Source of the DNA: Lentzea aerocolonigenes
GTDB taxonomy: Bacteria > Actinomycetota > Actinomycetes > Mycobacteriales > Pseudonocardiaceae
Direction of reading: 5' to 3'
Assembly (NCBI RefSeq): GCF_000955955.1
Contig: NZ_JYJG01000224.1
Span: 1-24,794 of the forward strand
Length of the DNA: 24,794 nucleotides
The notes under the pieces: model-generated
What the model was told of the DNA's origin: nothing
Databases searched by the model: none
What the model saw: the letters and a program-made list of their open reading frames with translations, nothing else
Part shown: piece after piece, positions 7,539-14,694 of the stretch
Position numbering within the stretch: the stretch's first letter is position 1
Layout: each line of letters begins with the position of its first letter
Translations under genes and position numbers: made by a program

Positions 7539-7559
7539 TTCGCCCTGGGGAGGCCGGAC

Positions 7560-8498
7560 GTGCTCGATCTGTTCGCTCGTGTGCTGCTCGCTGGTGTGTT
7601 CCTGGCGGCGGTGGTGGGGAAAGTTCGTACGCGGCAGGGATTTGCGGAGTTCCGCTCGTCGATCGCCGCTCTGGTGCCGTGGCTGCCTGCGCGGCAGGTG
7701 GCTTTCGCGGTTCTCGGTGGCGAGGCTGTTGCCGTCGTGCTGCTGGCGATTCCGGGTACGGGGCTCGGGTATGCGCTGGCCGTGTCGTTGCTCGCGGTGT
7801 TCTGCGGCGGGATCGCTCTGGCGGTGTACGGCCGGAAACCCGTGCGTTGCAAGTGCTTTGGTGCGGGCGGGGACGTGCTCGGGCCGAAGCACCTGGTGCG
7901 CAACGGGGTGCTGATCGGTGTTGGTCTGGTCGGCGCCTTCGTGACGCCACCCGCTTCCTGGGAGGAACCGTTGACTCTGCTCACGATTGCCGTGGTGCTG
8001 CTCGCGGTCGTGGTCGTGGCGCACGGGCTGTTCACGTACGGCCTGGTGGCTCGGGTGCGGGAGCTGCAGGAGCGGTCAGGGCCGGTGCGCAACCAGAACC
8101 TGCCGCAGCCCGGCACGGTGATTCCATCGTTCTCGGTCGCCGACACAGGTGGCGAGCTCTTCACCGAGGCCGATCTCGACGGGCCGGTGCAGGTCGGGTT
8201 CTTCTCGGTCGGGTGCGGGCCGTGCCGGTCGCTGACCGACGCGTTGCTGGCCGATCCGCCCGCCGCTCGTTTCGTGTCCCTTGTGGACGGTGATCCGTCC
8301 GATCCGGAAGCCACCGCCCGTCTGGTGGAGAAGGTCAGCGGGCTGGGCCGGGTCGCGGTGATCGGGACGGATGATCCGGTGCTGTCGGCGTTCGGCGTCA
8401 TGGCCTTCCCGACGTTGATCTACACGCACGGCGGGGTGGTGACCGCGTCCGGTATCAAGCTGAGCGACTTCGCCGATGTGCCGGCGCCGGTGGCGTGA
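7560..8498 (+). CDS. MauE (methylamine utilisation)-type membrane protein fused to a thioredoxin domain
   Basis: The 312-aa protein starts at GTG 7560 behind GGGGAGG. Residues 1 to about 165 form a MauE/DoxX-like membrane domain with about five hydrophobic helices (first LFARVLLAGVFLAAVVG; last LTIAVVLLAVVVVAHGLF) and the family's Cys pair C97-K-C99-F-G. Residues about 180-312 form a TlpA/MauD-like thioredoxin domain with active site C219-G-P-C222 and a cis-proline region (AFPTLIY). With five helices and a cytosolic N-terminus, the thioredoxin domain would face outside. In methylamine dehydrogenase operons separate MauE and MauD proteins are needed for the disulfide-rich small subunit. A fused MauE-MauD pair beside a six-Cys peptide therefore suggests a dedicated disulfide catalyst. 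Its stop overlaps the exporter start (GTGA). Confidence 0.9.
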   Translation: MLDLFARVLLAGVFLAAVVGKVRTRQGFAEFRSSIAALVPWLPARQVAFAVLGGEAVAVVLLAIPGTGLGYALAVSLLAVFCGGIALAVYGRKPVRCKCFGAGGDVLGPKHLVRNGVLIGVGLVGAFVTPPASWEEPLTLLTIAVVLLAVVVVAHGLFTYGLVARVRELQERSGPVRNQNLPQPGTVIPSFSVADTGGELFTEADLDGPVQVGFFSVGCGPCRSLTDALLADPPAARFVSLVDGDPSDPEATARLVEKVSGLGRVAVIGTDDPVLSAFGVMAFPTLIYTHGGVVTASGIKLSDFADVPAPVA

Positions 8499-10279
8499 TC
8501 CGGAACGCTCTGGCGGCGCTGGCGTTGCCGTTCCGGGCCACGCCGCTGGTGGCAGGGGTGACGCTGGCGCTCACCGTGTTCGCCGGGGCGGCACCGGCTG
8601 GTGGTGCCTGGCTGACGATGTTGCTGGTCGACTCGCTGACCTCGGGAACCGCTTCGCCTGGCCGGGCGGCGTTTCTGGCGGTGGCCTCCGCGCTCGCCGG
8701 TGGCCTGGCGATCGCGTTGCTCTACCTGGGCGGGCACCTCGGCGAGGTGGTGCAGCAGCGCGTCGCGGTGACCGTGGAGAGCCGGCTGTTCCAGCGGATC
8801 GCGACGCTGCCGGGGTTGCGGCAGCTCGAGGATCCCGCGTTCCACGACCGGCTGCGGCTCGCCGAGCAGGCGGCGCAGGAGGCCCCGGGCACGATTTCCC
8901 AGTTCACGCAGGAAGTCGTGCGCTCGGTGGTGTTGCTGGCGAGCTTCGCCGGTGCGTTGCTGGTCGTGTGGCCACCGATGACGTTGCTGCTGCTCGCGTC
9001 CGTCGTGACGGCGGTGTTCGCCCGGCTGGCGACCGCGCGGCGTGAAGCGGCCACGGAGGAAGCATGGGTGGCGACCGATCGGCGGCGGCTGTTCTACCGG
9101 GCGTTGCTGACGGATGTGCGGGCGGCCAAGGAGATCCGGCTGTTCGGGCTCGGCGGGTTGTTGCACAGCAGGATGGTGTCGTCACTGGAGACGGTCTCGG
9201 GCGCACGGCTGGCCGCAGCCCGGCGGGGAACGCTGGTGCAGAGCGGTTTGGCGTTGCTCGGTGCGGTGGTGGCGGGCGCGGGCACGGTCGTGGTGGCGGT
9301 GAACGTGGTGTCCGGGCGATCGTCGGTCGGCGATCTCGTGCTGTTCCTCGGGGCCGTCGCCGGGGTGCAGACCGGGCTGTCCGGGGTGGTGCTGCAGCTC
9401 GGTGAGGCCGGGCGCGCGGTCCGGTTGTTCGGTCACTACCTCGACGTCCTCGACACGCGCGATGACCTGGCGTCAGGTCGCGAAACCCCTGCGGCGGCGG
9501 CGATCGAGCTGCGAGATGTGTGGTTCCGATATGCCGAGGACGGCCCGTGGGTGCTGCGCGGCGTGAACCTGACGATTCCGGCAGGCGCGGCGGTCGGGCT
9601 CGTCGGCGTGAACGGCGCGGGCAAGAGCACGCTCGTCAAGCTGCTGTGCCGGTTCTACGACCCGCAGCGCGGCACGATCACGTGGGGCGGCACGGACATC
9701 CGCTCGCTGGACCTGGCCGAACTGCGGCGGCGGATCGGTGTGGTGTTCCAGGAGTTCATGGCCTACGACCTGACCGCGGCGGAGAACATCGGCATCGGCC
9801 AGGTCTCCTCGCGTGATGATCGCGCGCAAATCGTTGCGGCAGCATCGGTTGCCCAGATCTCTGGTGTTCTGGAGGCCTTGCCCGATGGCTACGACACCGT
9901 GCTGTCACGCACGCACGCGGACTCGGATGAGCGCACGGGCGTGACGTTGTCCGGCGGCCAGTGGCAACGGGTTGCGCTGGCCCGGTGCCTGATGCGGACC
10001 GACGCCTCGCTGATGATCCTCGACGAGCCGACGTCCGGGTTGGACGCGGAAGGCGAGCACCGCGTGCACGACACGCTGCGCCTGCACGCTGAGGGCCGCA
10101 CCCGGCTCCTGATCTCCCACCGCCTGTCGGCTTTGAGGGGCGCGGATCTCATCGTCACGTTGGTGGCCGGGCAGATTTCCGAGTGCGGCAGCCACGACGA
10201 ACTGATGGACGCGGACGGCGAGTACGCGCGCTTGTTCCGGTTGCAGGCGAACGGCTACCAGGATGCGAGGGTCGGCTGA
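8495..10279 (+). CDS. ABC exporter, fused permease and ATPase
   Basis: The 594-aa half-transporter has an N-terminal membrane domain (residues about 1-330, helices such as LVAGVTLALTVFAGAA and FLAVASALAGGLAIALLYL) and a C-terminal ATPase. The ATPase carries Walker A GVNGAGKST (371-379), signature LSGGQ (485-489), Walker B LMILDEPTSGLD (about 506-517) and an SHR H-loop. It has no N-terminal C39 peptidase domain, so it cannot cleave a double-glycine leader, and the precursor has none; cleavage would fall to the adjacent S26 protease. It overlaps the MauE fusion by 4 bp and the S26 gene by 1 bp, implying translational coupling. The probable cargo is the Cys-rich peptide. Family assignment is firm; cargo is inferred from the operon. 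Confidence 0.93.
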   Translation: MIRNALAALALPFRATPLVAGVTLALTVFAGAAPAGGAWLTMLLVDSLTSGTASPGRAAFLAVASALAGGLAIALLYLGGHLGEVVQQRVAVTVESRLFQRIATLPGLRQLEDPAFHDRLRLAEQAAQEAPGTISQFTQEVVRSVVLLASFAGALLVVWPPMTLLLLASVVTAVFARLATARREAATEEAWVATDRRRLFYRALLTDVRAAKEIRLFGLGGLLHSRMVSSLETVSGARLAAARRGTLVQSGLALLGAVVAGAGTVVVAVNVVSGRSSVGDLVLFLGAVAGVQTGLSGVVLQLGEAGRAVRLFGHYLDVLDTRDDLASGRETPAAAAIELRDVWFRYAEDGPWVLRGVNLTIPAGAAVGLVGVNGAGKSTLVKLLCRFYDPQRGTITWGGTDIRSLDLAELRRRIGVVFQEFMAYDLTAAENIGIGQVSSRDDRAQIVAAASVAQISGVLEALPDGYDTVLSRTHADSDERTGVTLSGGQWQRVALARCLMRTDASLMILDEPTSGLDAEGEHRVHDTLRLHAEGRTRLLISHRLSALRGADLIVTLVAGQISECGSHDELMDADGEYARLFRLQANGYQDARVG

Positions 10280-10608
10280 TGTGGATCAGGGTCACCGTGC
10301 GCGGCAACAGCATGTCGCCGACGTTCGCCGACGGTCAGGAACTCCTGGCGCGCAGGCTCCTCCTGCGGAGCCCGCGCCGCCGTGAGGTGATCGTGTTCCG
10401 CGTGCCCGATGCCGAGCTGCCACACCGGATCAAGCGCGTGGCGGCCGTCGCCGGCGACCCCGTGCCCGCGTGGCTGGCACCTTCCGTGGTCGCCACGCAC
10501 GTGCCACCCGGTTTCGTGGCCGTCGTGGGCGACAACGCGCGCTCGCAGGACTCCCGTCAACTGGGCCTGGTCGACTGCCGGGACATCGTAGGCACCGTCC
10601 GCGCCTGA
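10279..10608 (+). CDS. Small S26-family signal peptidase without an obvious membrane anchor
   Basis: The 109-aa protein keeps the signal peptidase I catalytic parts: S11 in GNSMSPTF (nucleophile), K52 in HRIKRVAAVAGD (general base) and the box E motif GDNARSQDSR (84-93). The usual N-terminal transmembrane helix is missing, since the protein begins MWIRVTVRGNS, and the catalytic beta domain is minimal. The ATG overlaps the exporter stop (TGATG), so it is the last gene of the peptide cassette. A dedicated S26 enzyme fits the AGA cleavage site before the first cysteine of the peptide. How a soluble or peripheral form would reach an exported substrate is unclear; it may dock to the exporter. The general signal peptidase is expected to be elsewhere in the genome. 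Confidence 0.88.
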   Translation: MWIRVTVRGNSMSPTFADGQELLARRLLLRSPRRREVIVFRVPDAELPHRIKRVAAVAGDPVPAWLAPSVVATHVPPGFVAVVGDNARSQDSRQLGLVDCRDIVGTVRA

Positions 10609-10832
10609 TGCCTGCACGCCGCCACCCAACGCCGCCGCCAGCTCATCATGTCCCCACCACACGCCCGTGCAATGGCCAGAACCGTGTCCAGCTTGGGAAA
10701 ACGACGTCCGGTCAACGCATCGTGCAACGTGCTGCGCGCACACCCGGTGCGCTTGGCCAGCTCGCGATAGGACAAGCCGCCCAGCAGCCGCAGCTCGTCC
10801 AGGTCGACGCCCAGCTCTGCCCCTGTGGTCAT
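10557..10832 (-). CDS. XRE-family helix-turn-helix regulator
   Basis: The 91-aa product carries a Cro/C1-type helix-turn-helix: LSYRELAKRTGCARSTLHDALTG followed by RRFPKLDTVLAIARACGGD. The ATG at 10832 is supported by GGGAG five bases upstream; an in-frame earlier start exists (10886) but lacks this. The last 17 or so codons run antisense into the end of the S26 peptidase gene (52-bp overlap), so the two transcripts interfere by position. The C-terminal tail after SWRRRW is basic and not recognisable. Small XRE proteins of this kind sit beside many actinomycete specialised-metabolite genes. Control of the peptide cassette is possible but only inferred from location. Confidence 0.8.
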   Translation of the reverse strand: MTTGAELGVDLDELRLLGGLSYRELAKRTGCARSTLHDALTGRRFPKLDTVLAIARACGGDMMSWRRRWVAACRHQARTVPTMSRQSTRPS

Positions 10833-10931
10833 CCAGACTCCCGTGTCGTCGGTCCTCCGTCCCTCTCCTCTGCAAGCCCACAGCATGGTTACCGGAGGAC
10901 GATCGACTGCGCCACTGTGCGGACTGGGCCA

Positions 10932-11750
10932 CTACGGCAGGACGTGAGGCTGCTTGGCTGAGACCTCGTTCTGCTTACGCTCACTCGGCCGGCGCGTGAG
11001 CACCAACGGCCCGTCCTCGGTGATCGCAACGGTGTGCTCGCTGTGCGCCGTACGCGACCCATCGGCAGACCGCAACGTCCAGCCGTCGTCGTCGAAGATG
11101 ATTCGATCGGTCGTCGCCGCCAGCCACGGCTCGATGGCGATCGTGAGGCCGGGCCGCAACTTCATGCCGTGGCCGCGCCTCCCGTTGTTCGACACGTGCG
11201 GCGCCTCGTGCATCGTGCGCCCGATGCCGTGCCCGCCGAACTCCAGGTTCGGCGTGTACCCGAACTCCTCGGCCACCTCGCCGATCGACGCCTCGATGTC
11301 GCCCATCCGGTTACCGGGCTGCGCGGCCTCGATCGCCGCCTCCAGCGCCACCTCGGTGGCCCGGATGAGGTGCAGATCCTCATCTCTGGGCGTGCCGACG
11401 ACGACGGACACCGCCGAGTCCGCCACCCAGCCGTCGATGCCCACCGCGATGTCGAGGGTCAGCAAGTCGCCGTCCTGCAGCACGTAGCTCTTCGGCAGCC
11501 CGTGCAACACCGCGTCGTTGACCGACAGGCAGATGACGTTGCGGAACGGGCCCCGGCCGAACGACGGCGAGTAGTCCCAGTAGCAGGACTCGGCGCCGCG
11601 CTCCTGGATCAGGCGCCGGGCGTGCAGTTCGAGGTCGAGCAGGTTCACGCCGATCGTGGCGGCCGCGGACACCTCCTCGAGCAGTGCGCCGACGAACTGG
11701 CCGGTGACGTGCATGCGCGCGATCTCGGCTGGCGACTTGAGTTCGATCAA
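10932..11750 (-). CDS. map: Methionine aminopeptidase, type I
   Basis: The 272-aa enzyme removes N-terminal methionine from nascent proteins. All active-site residues are present: H83 (VLHGLP), metal ligands D100 (LTLDIAV), D111 (VADSAV), H174 (GGHGIGRTMHE), E207 (AIEPW) and E238 (SEHT), with H181 as the second histidine. The start is a TTG at 11750, chosen because GGAGG stands six bases upstream. A tail of about 25 residues after LVLTRRPSERK is nonconserved. The gene is not in the ribosomal-protein context of the housekeeping map, so it is probably an additional paralogue. An 18-bp palindrome lies just upstream. Confidence 0.93.
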   Translation of the reverse strand: MIELKSPAEIARMHVTGQFVGALLEEVSAAATIGVNLLDLELHARRLIQERGAESCYWDYSPSFGRGPFRNVICLSVNDAVLHGLPKSYVLQDGDLLTLDIAVGIDGWVADSAVSVVVGTPRDEDLHLIRATEVALEAAIEAAQPGNRMGDIEASIGEVAEEFGYTPNLEFGGHGIGRTMHEAPHVSNNGRRGHGMKLRPGLTIAIEPWLAATTDRIIFDDDGWTLRSADGSRTAHSEHTVAITEDGPLVLTRRPSERKQNEVSAKQPHVLP

Positions 11751-11772
11751 CGTGTTCCTCCGTAGGCTGGTA

Positions 11773-11790
11773 CCGGTATAACAATACCGG
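11773..11790. promoter_or_regulatory. Palindromic operator candidate upstream of the methionine aminopeptidase gene
   Basis: CCGGTAT-aaca-ATACCGG is a perfect 7-bp inverted repeat with a four-base centre, 23 bp upstream of the TTG start. It contains TATTGT/TATAAC sequences usable as a -10 box. It lies between two genes on the same strand, so it could be an operator (GntR- or TetR-like half-sites) or an RNA hairpin ending the LLM transcript. Confidence 0.45.
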
Positions 11791-11807
11791 GTCGGCCGGG
11801 AGAGTGC

Positions 11808-12797
11808 TCACGCCAGGAGCGAGGCAAGCCGGGCCATCTCGGCGGGTGGGTCGATCACGGGCTGGATCACGAGCTCGTCGACCCCGGCCTGTTCCAGCGT
11901 GGCGATGCGCGCCACCAGCTCGTCGCGGGTTCCGACCAGAGTCAGATCGTTCATCAACGACGGCAGCACCAGGTCCCGCTCCTGTGGCGCGATCCGTTGC
12001 AGGTAGCCGCGGTAGAGCGCCTTGTGCCGGTCCGGCGACGCGGACGTGGTGCCGCGCAGGGCGAGGAACGTCCGCACCGCCTCCTGCTCCAAGGGGCCGA
12101 GTTGTGCGGCGAAGGCAGGGTTGTCGGCGGCGAACGCCAGCAGCGACAGCACGACGTGACCGGTCGCGTCCCGAGCGTCGTGGTCAGCGTCGGAGAGCAC
12201 GTGCAGCGCGGTGATCAGGTAGGACTTCGAGCCGGTCGGCCGCAGGGCGCGCCAGGCGGCGGGGTCCAGCAGCCCGAACGAGATGAGTCCTGTGCCGAGG
12301 CGACCCGCCACGGCGGCTGCTTTCGGGCCGAGCGCGGCCACCACGAACTCGATCGGATCGGGTGCAGCCGCGGTGTGCAGGAACTGGACCGAGCGGACCC
12401 GGTCGCCTTCGCGGTAGCCGGCAGAGCGGCCGGCGCACAGGTCCTGCAGCGTGGCGGTGAAGTTCTCCAGCGTGGCCACCGATGACGGTCGCATGCCGAG
12501 GGTGCGCCGGGCGGTGTTGCCGGTGCCGATGCCGCAGATGATCCGGCCCGGTGCCAGCGCGTTGAGGCTCGCGAAAGCGCTCGCGGCGGCCGGAGCCGAG
12601 CGCAACGAAGGAGACGTCACGCCGATGCCCAGCTTGATGCGGCTGGTGGCCTTCGCGCACAAGCTCAAGAACACGAAGGGATCGCCGTGCACCATCGGCG
12701 TGTCGTAGAGCCAGAAGCTGTGCAGGCCGAGCTCCTCGGCCCGCGCGGCGAGGTCGTCCACACCGGGACCGGCGGGTAGCACGATGCCGGTTCGCAT
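11808..12797 (-). CDS. LLM-class (luciferase-like) flavin/F420-dependent oxidoreductase
   Basis: The 329-aa protein is a TIM-barrel luciferase-like monooxygenase family member. It opens with RTGIVLPAGPGVDDLAARAEELGLHSFWLYDT. It continues with IKLGIGVTSPSLRSAPAAASAFASLNALAPGRIICGIGTGNTA-type segments typical of F420-dependent family proteins, and ends with LVGTRDELVARIATLEQAGVDELVIQPV, the usual C-terminal helix-strand pair. In actinomycetes most such proteins use F420 rather than FMN, but no residue here proves the cofactor. Substrate unknown. TAGGCT lies exactly six bases before the ATG, suggesting a leaderless mRNA. Confidence 0.88.
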   Translation of the reverse strand: MRTGIVLPAGPGVDDLAARAEELGLHSFWLYDTPMVHGDPFVFLSLCAKATSRIKLGIGVTSPSLRSAPAAASAFASLNALAPGRIICGIGTGNTARRTLGMRPSSVATLENFTATLQDLCAGRSAGYREGDRVRSVQFLHTAAAPDPIEFVVAALGPKAAAVAGRLGTGLISFGLLDPAAWRALRPTGSKSYLITALHVLSDADHDARDATGHVVLSLLAFAADNPAFAAQLGPLEQEAVRTFLALRGTTSASPDRHKALYRGYLQRIAPQERDLVLPSLMNDLTLVGTRDELVARIATLEQAGVDELVIQPVIDPPAEMARLASLLA

Positions 12798-12926
12798 CGC
12801 CCCAGCCTAGGTCCGCGCCACACCGAGAAGCGCGGATCGTTCCACTCACACGGTCGAGCTAGGACGATCACCTGGGTGGGCGACGCGGTTTGCGCTCACC
12901 CGGGCTCGCTCTCCACAGTGCCGGGC

Positions 12927-13481
12927 ATGAAGCAGGTGTTGCAGCACAGGATCGACTCGACGTTCGCCCACTACGACGTCGACGGCAACGGTGTCATCGA
13001 GCTGGCAGACATCTACGCGCTGGCCAACCGGCTGCTGCGGGCGTTCGGCGAGCCGGCGTCCTCGGAGCGCGGGAGTGAGCTGGTGGACGCGTACGACCGG
13101 TTCTGGGAGATGCTGGTCGACCACTGCGATGCCGATCGGGACGGCAAGATCGGGCCAGAGGAGTACCGCGCCGCCATGATGGAGGCGTTCGTCGACCACG
13201 GGCCGTTCGACGCTGACTTCCTGGAGATCGTGCAGTCGTTGCTGGACCTCGCGGACACCAACGGCGACGGCCGGGTCGACGCCGACGAGTTCGGGGTGCT
13301 GCTGAAGGCACGGGGACTCAGCGAAGAAGAGTGCGGGATGGCGTTCGCGCACCTCGACACGGACGGCGACGGGGCCATCAGCGTGCAGGAATACGTCGCG
13401 GCGGTGCGCGACTACTACACGAACCCCGCCGAGGACACGCCCGGCAGCTGGCTCTACCCGACGTCGCTGCAGCTCACCTGA
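12927..13481 (+). CDS. Four-EF-hand calcium-binding protein (calerythrin-like)
   Basis: The 184-aa acidic protein has four 12-residue EF-hand loops: DVDGNGVIELAD (17-28), DADRDGKIGPEE (68-79), DTNGDGRVDADE (110-121) and DTDGDGAISVQE (144-155). Each has acidic or Asn residues at positions 1, 3 and 5, Gly at 6 and Glu/Asp at 12, so all four look able to bind calcium. Spacing (51, 42 and 34 residues between loop starts) and length match calerythrin/sarcoplasmic-type proteins of actinomycetes, in which one loop is often degenerate. No signal peptide or membrane segment; it should act in the cytosol as a calcium buffer or sensor. ATG 12927 is used; GTG 12918 is an alternative three codons upstream. 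Confidence 0.93.
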   Translation: MKQVLQHRIDSTFAHYDVDGNGVIELADIYALANRLLRAFGEPASSERGSELVDAYDRFWEMLVDHCDADRDGKIGPEEYRAAMMEAFVDHGPFDADFLEIVQSLLDLADTNGDGRVDADEFGVLLKARGLSEEECGMAFAHLDTDGDGAISVQEYVAAVRDYYTNPAEDTPGSWLYPTSLQLT

Positions 13482-13563
13482 GCGCGGAACGAGGAACCGT
13501 GCCTGGGATGGCACGTGCTGACCGTCTTCGTCGGCGGTGTGGGTGTTAGGTCACTCCGGTGGA

Positions 13564-13588
13564 ATTAGTCACTAATCATGACTATCAT
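13564..13588 (+). promoter_or_regulatory. Overlapping palindromes and leaderless -10 box before the ABM-like gene
   Basis: ATTAGT-c-ACTAAT (13564-13576) is a perfect inverted repeat, and TAGTCA/TGACTA (13566-13584, seven-base spacer) is a second one sharing bases with it. TATCAT at 13583-13588 lies six bases before the ATG, so transcription probably starts at the start codon and a repressor bound here would block the -10/-35 spacer. Confidence 0.55.
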
Positions 13589-13594
13589 CAAAGC

Positions 13595-13882
13595 ATGACT
13601 ACTTCGGTGGAACTGACCCGCTTCCGCGTCCTGCCCTCGAAGGCCGACCAGCTGCTGGCCGCGCGGCCGGGCATGATCGCCGACTTCCAGGCCGACCGCG
13701 CCGGGTTCCTCGGGGCTCGGCTCGTGCGGCTGCCGAACGACGAGTGGCTCGACATCGTCGAATGGCGCTCGCCAGAGGACTACGCGGCGTCGAGCGCGAA
13801 GGGCGCGAACCTGCCGGGGATCAAGGCGTTCTTCGACGCCATCGACTCGCTCGTCAGCGCCGAATCGGGAGTGCTCTCGTGA
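13595..13882 (+). CDS. Small ABM-like (dimeric alpha/beta barrel) protein
   Basis: The 95-aa product (TSVELTRFRVLPSKADQLLAARPG, AGFLGARLVRLPNDEWLDIVEWRSPEDY) has the ferredoxin-like beta-alpha-beta pattern of antibiotic-biosynthesis-monooxygenase and EthD-type proteins, which act as homodimers. No catalytic residue is diagnostic at this length. ATG 13595 is preferred over upstream in-frame codons because a -10 box lies six bases before it. Its stop overlaps the hydrolase start (GTGA), so the two are co-translated and probably act on the same small molecule. Oxidation or quinol handling is possible; function not assigned. Confidence 0.75.
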   Translation: MTTSVELTRFRVLPSKADQLLAARPGMIADFQADRAGFLGARLVRLPNDEWLDIVEWRSPEDYAASSAKGANLPGIKAFFDAIDSLVSAESGVLS

Positions 13883-14694
13883 TTCGCCCTTATGGCACCG
13901 AAAAGTCGCAGTACGGCGAGCTGCACCTGCCCGACGGCGATGGTCCGTTCCCAGTGGTCGTCATGATCCACGGCGGCTGGTGGGCCGCGATGTGGGACGA
14001 CGCTCCCGTTCGGCCGCTCATCGCCGATCTCGTCGCGGACGGACATGCCGTGTGGAGCATCGAATACCGCAGGGTCGGCGAGCCGGGCGGGGGCTGGCCG
14101 GGCACGTTCGAGGACGTCACGAAAGCCGTCGACCTGGTGGCCGATCTGGATCCGAGGCTGGACACGTCACGCGTGGCCGTGGTCGGGCACTCGGCGGGCG
14201 GGCATCTCGCGACCTGGACCGCACATCGCAGGGACACGAAGCTGCGCGGAGTCGTGTCGCTGGCCGGTGTGCTCGACCTGGTCGCGGCCGACACCGCGGA
14301 ACTGGGCAGGGAACTGGCCGACCTCGACGCCGAACCGCCGCGCGGCGCACCTGAACCGTCGGCGCCGGAGATGTTCCCGGTCGTGGCAGCGGGTGTCGGG
14401 CACGGGATGGTCCGGCTGATGCTCGGGGCCTCCGCGGTGGAGGACCCCGAGCTGTACCAGCGCACGTCACCGGTGGAGATGGGCGCTCCCCGAGTGCCGG
14501 TGCTCGCGATCCACGGCTCGGCGGACGAGATCGTCCCGGCCGAGTTCAGCTCGACCTACGCGAGGCGAGCCACCGGGAAGGGCGGCGACGCGGAGTTCGT
14601 CGAGTCGCCGGGCGCGGACCACTTCCACGTGATCGAACCGGACGGTCATGCCTGGTCGGTCGCGCGGAAGTGGTTGCAGGACAAGCTTTCCTAG
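13879..14694 (+). CDS. Alpha/beta hydrolase (kynurenine formamidase/BD-FAE-like esterase)
   Basis: The 271-aa hydrolase has an oxyanion-hole motif HGGWW (31-35), nucleophile S105 in GHSAGG, D216 in HGSADEIVP and H248 in GADHFHVI, so a full Ser-Asp-His triad is present. The HGGWW motif and arrangement resemble small carboxylesterases and arylformamidases that hydrolyse N-formylkynurenine. No signal peptide, so it is cytosolic. The GTG start at 13879 overlaps the upstream stop by four bases. Its TAG stop lies in a CTAG tetranucleotide that also supplies the stop of the converging tannase-family gene. A tryptophan-catabolic role is only one possibility. Confidence 0.88.
   Translation: MIRPYGTEKSQYGELHLPDGDGPFPVVVMIHGGWWAAMWDDAPVRPLIADLVADGHAVWSIEYRRVGEPGGGWPGTFEDVTKAVDLVADLDPRLDTSRVAVVGHSAGGHLATWTAHRRDTKLRGVVSLAGVLDLVAADTAELGRELADLDAEPPRGAPEPSAPEMFPVVAAGVGHGMVRLMLGASAVEDPELYQRTSPVEMGAPRVPVLAIHGSADEIVPAEFSSTYARRATGKGGDAEFVESPGADHFHVIEPDGHAWSVARKWLQDKLS

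Noticed and set aside
7343..10608. Lanthipeptide, lasso or sactipeptide cluster
   Set aside because: No LanB/C/M/KC, no asparagine-synthetase-like or B1/B2 lasso genes, and no radical SAM protein are present.
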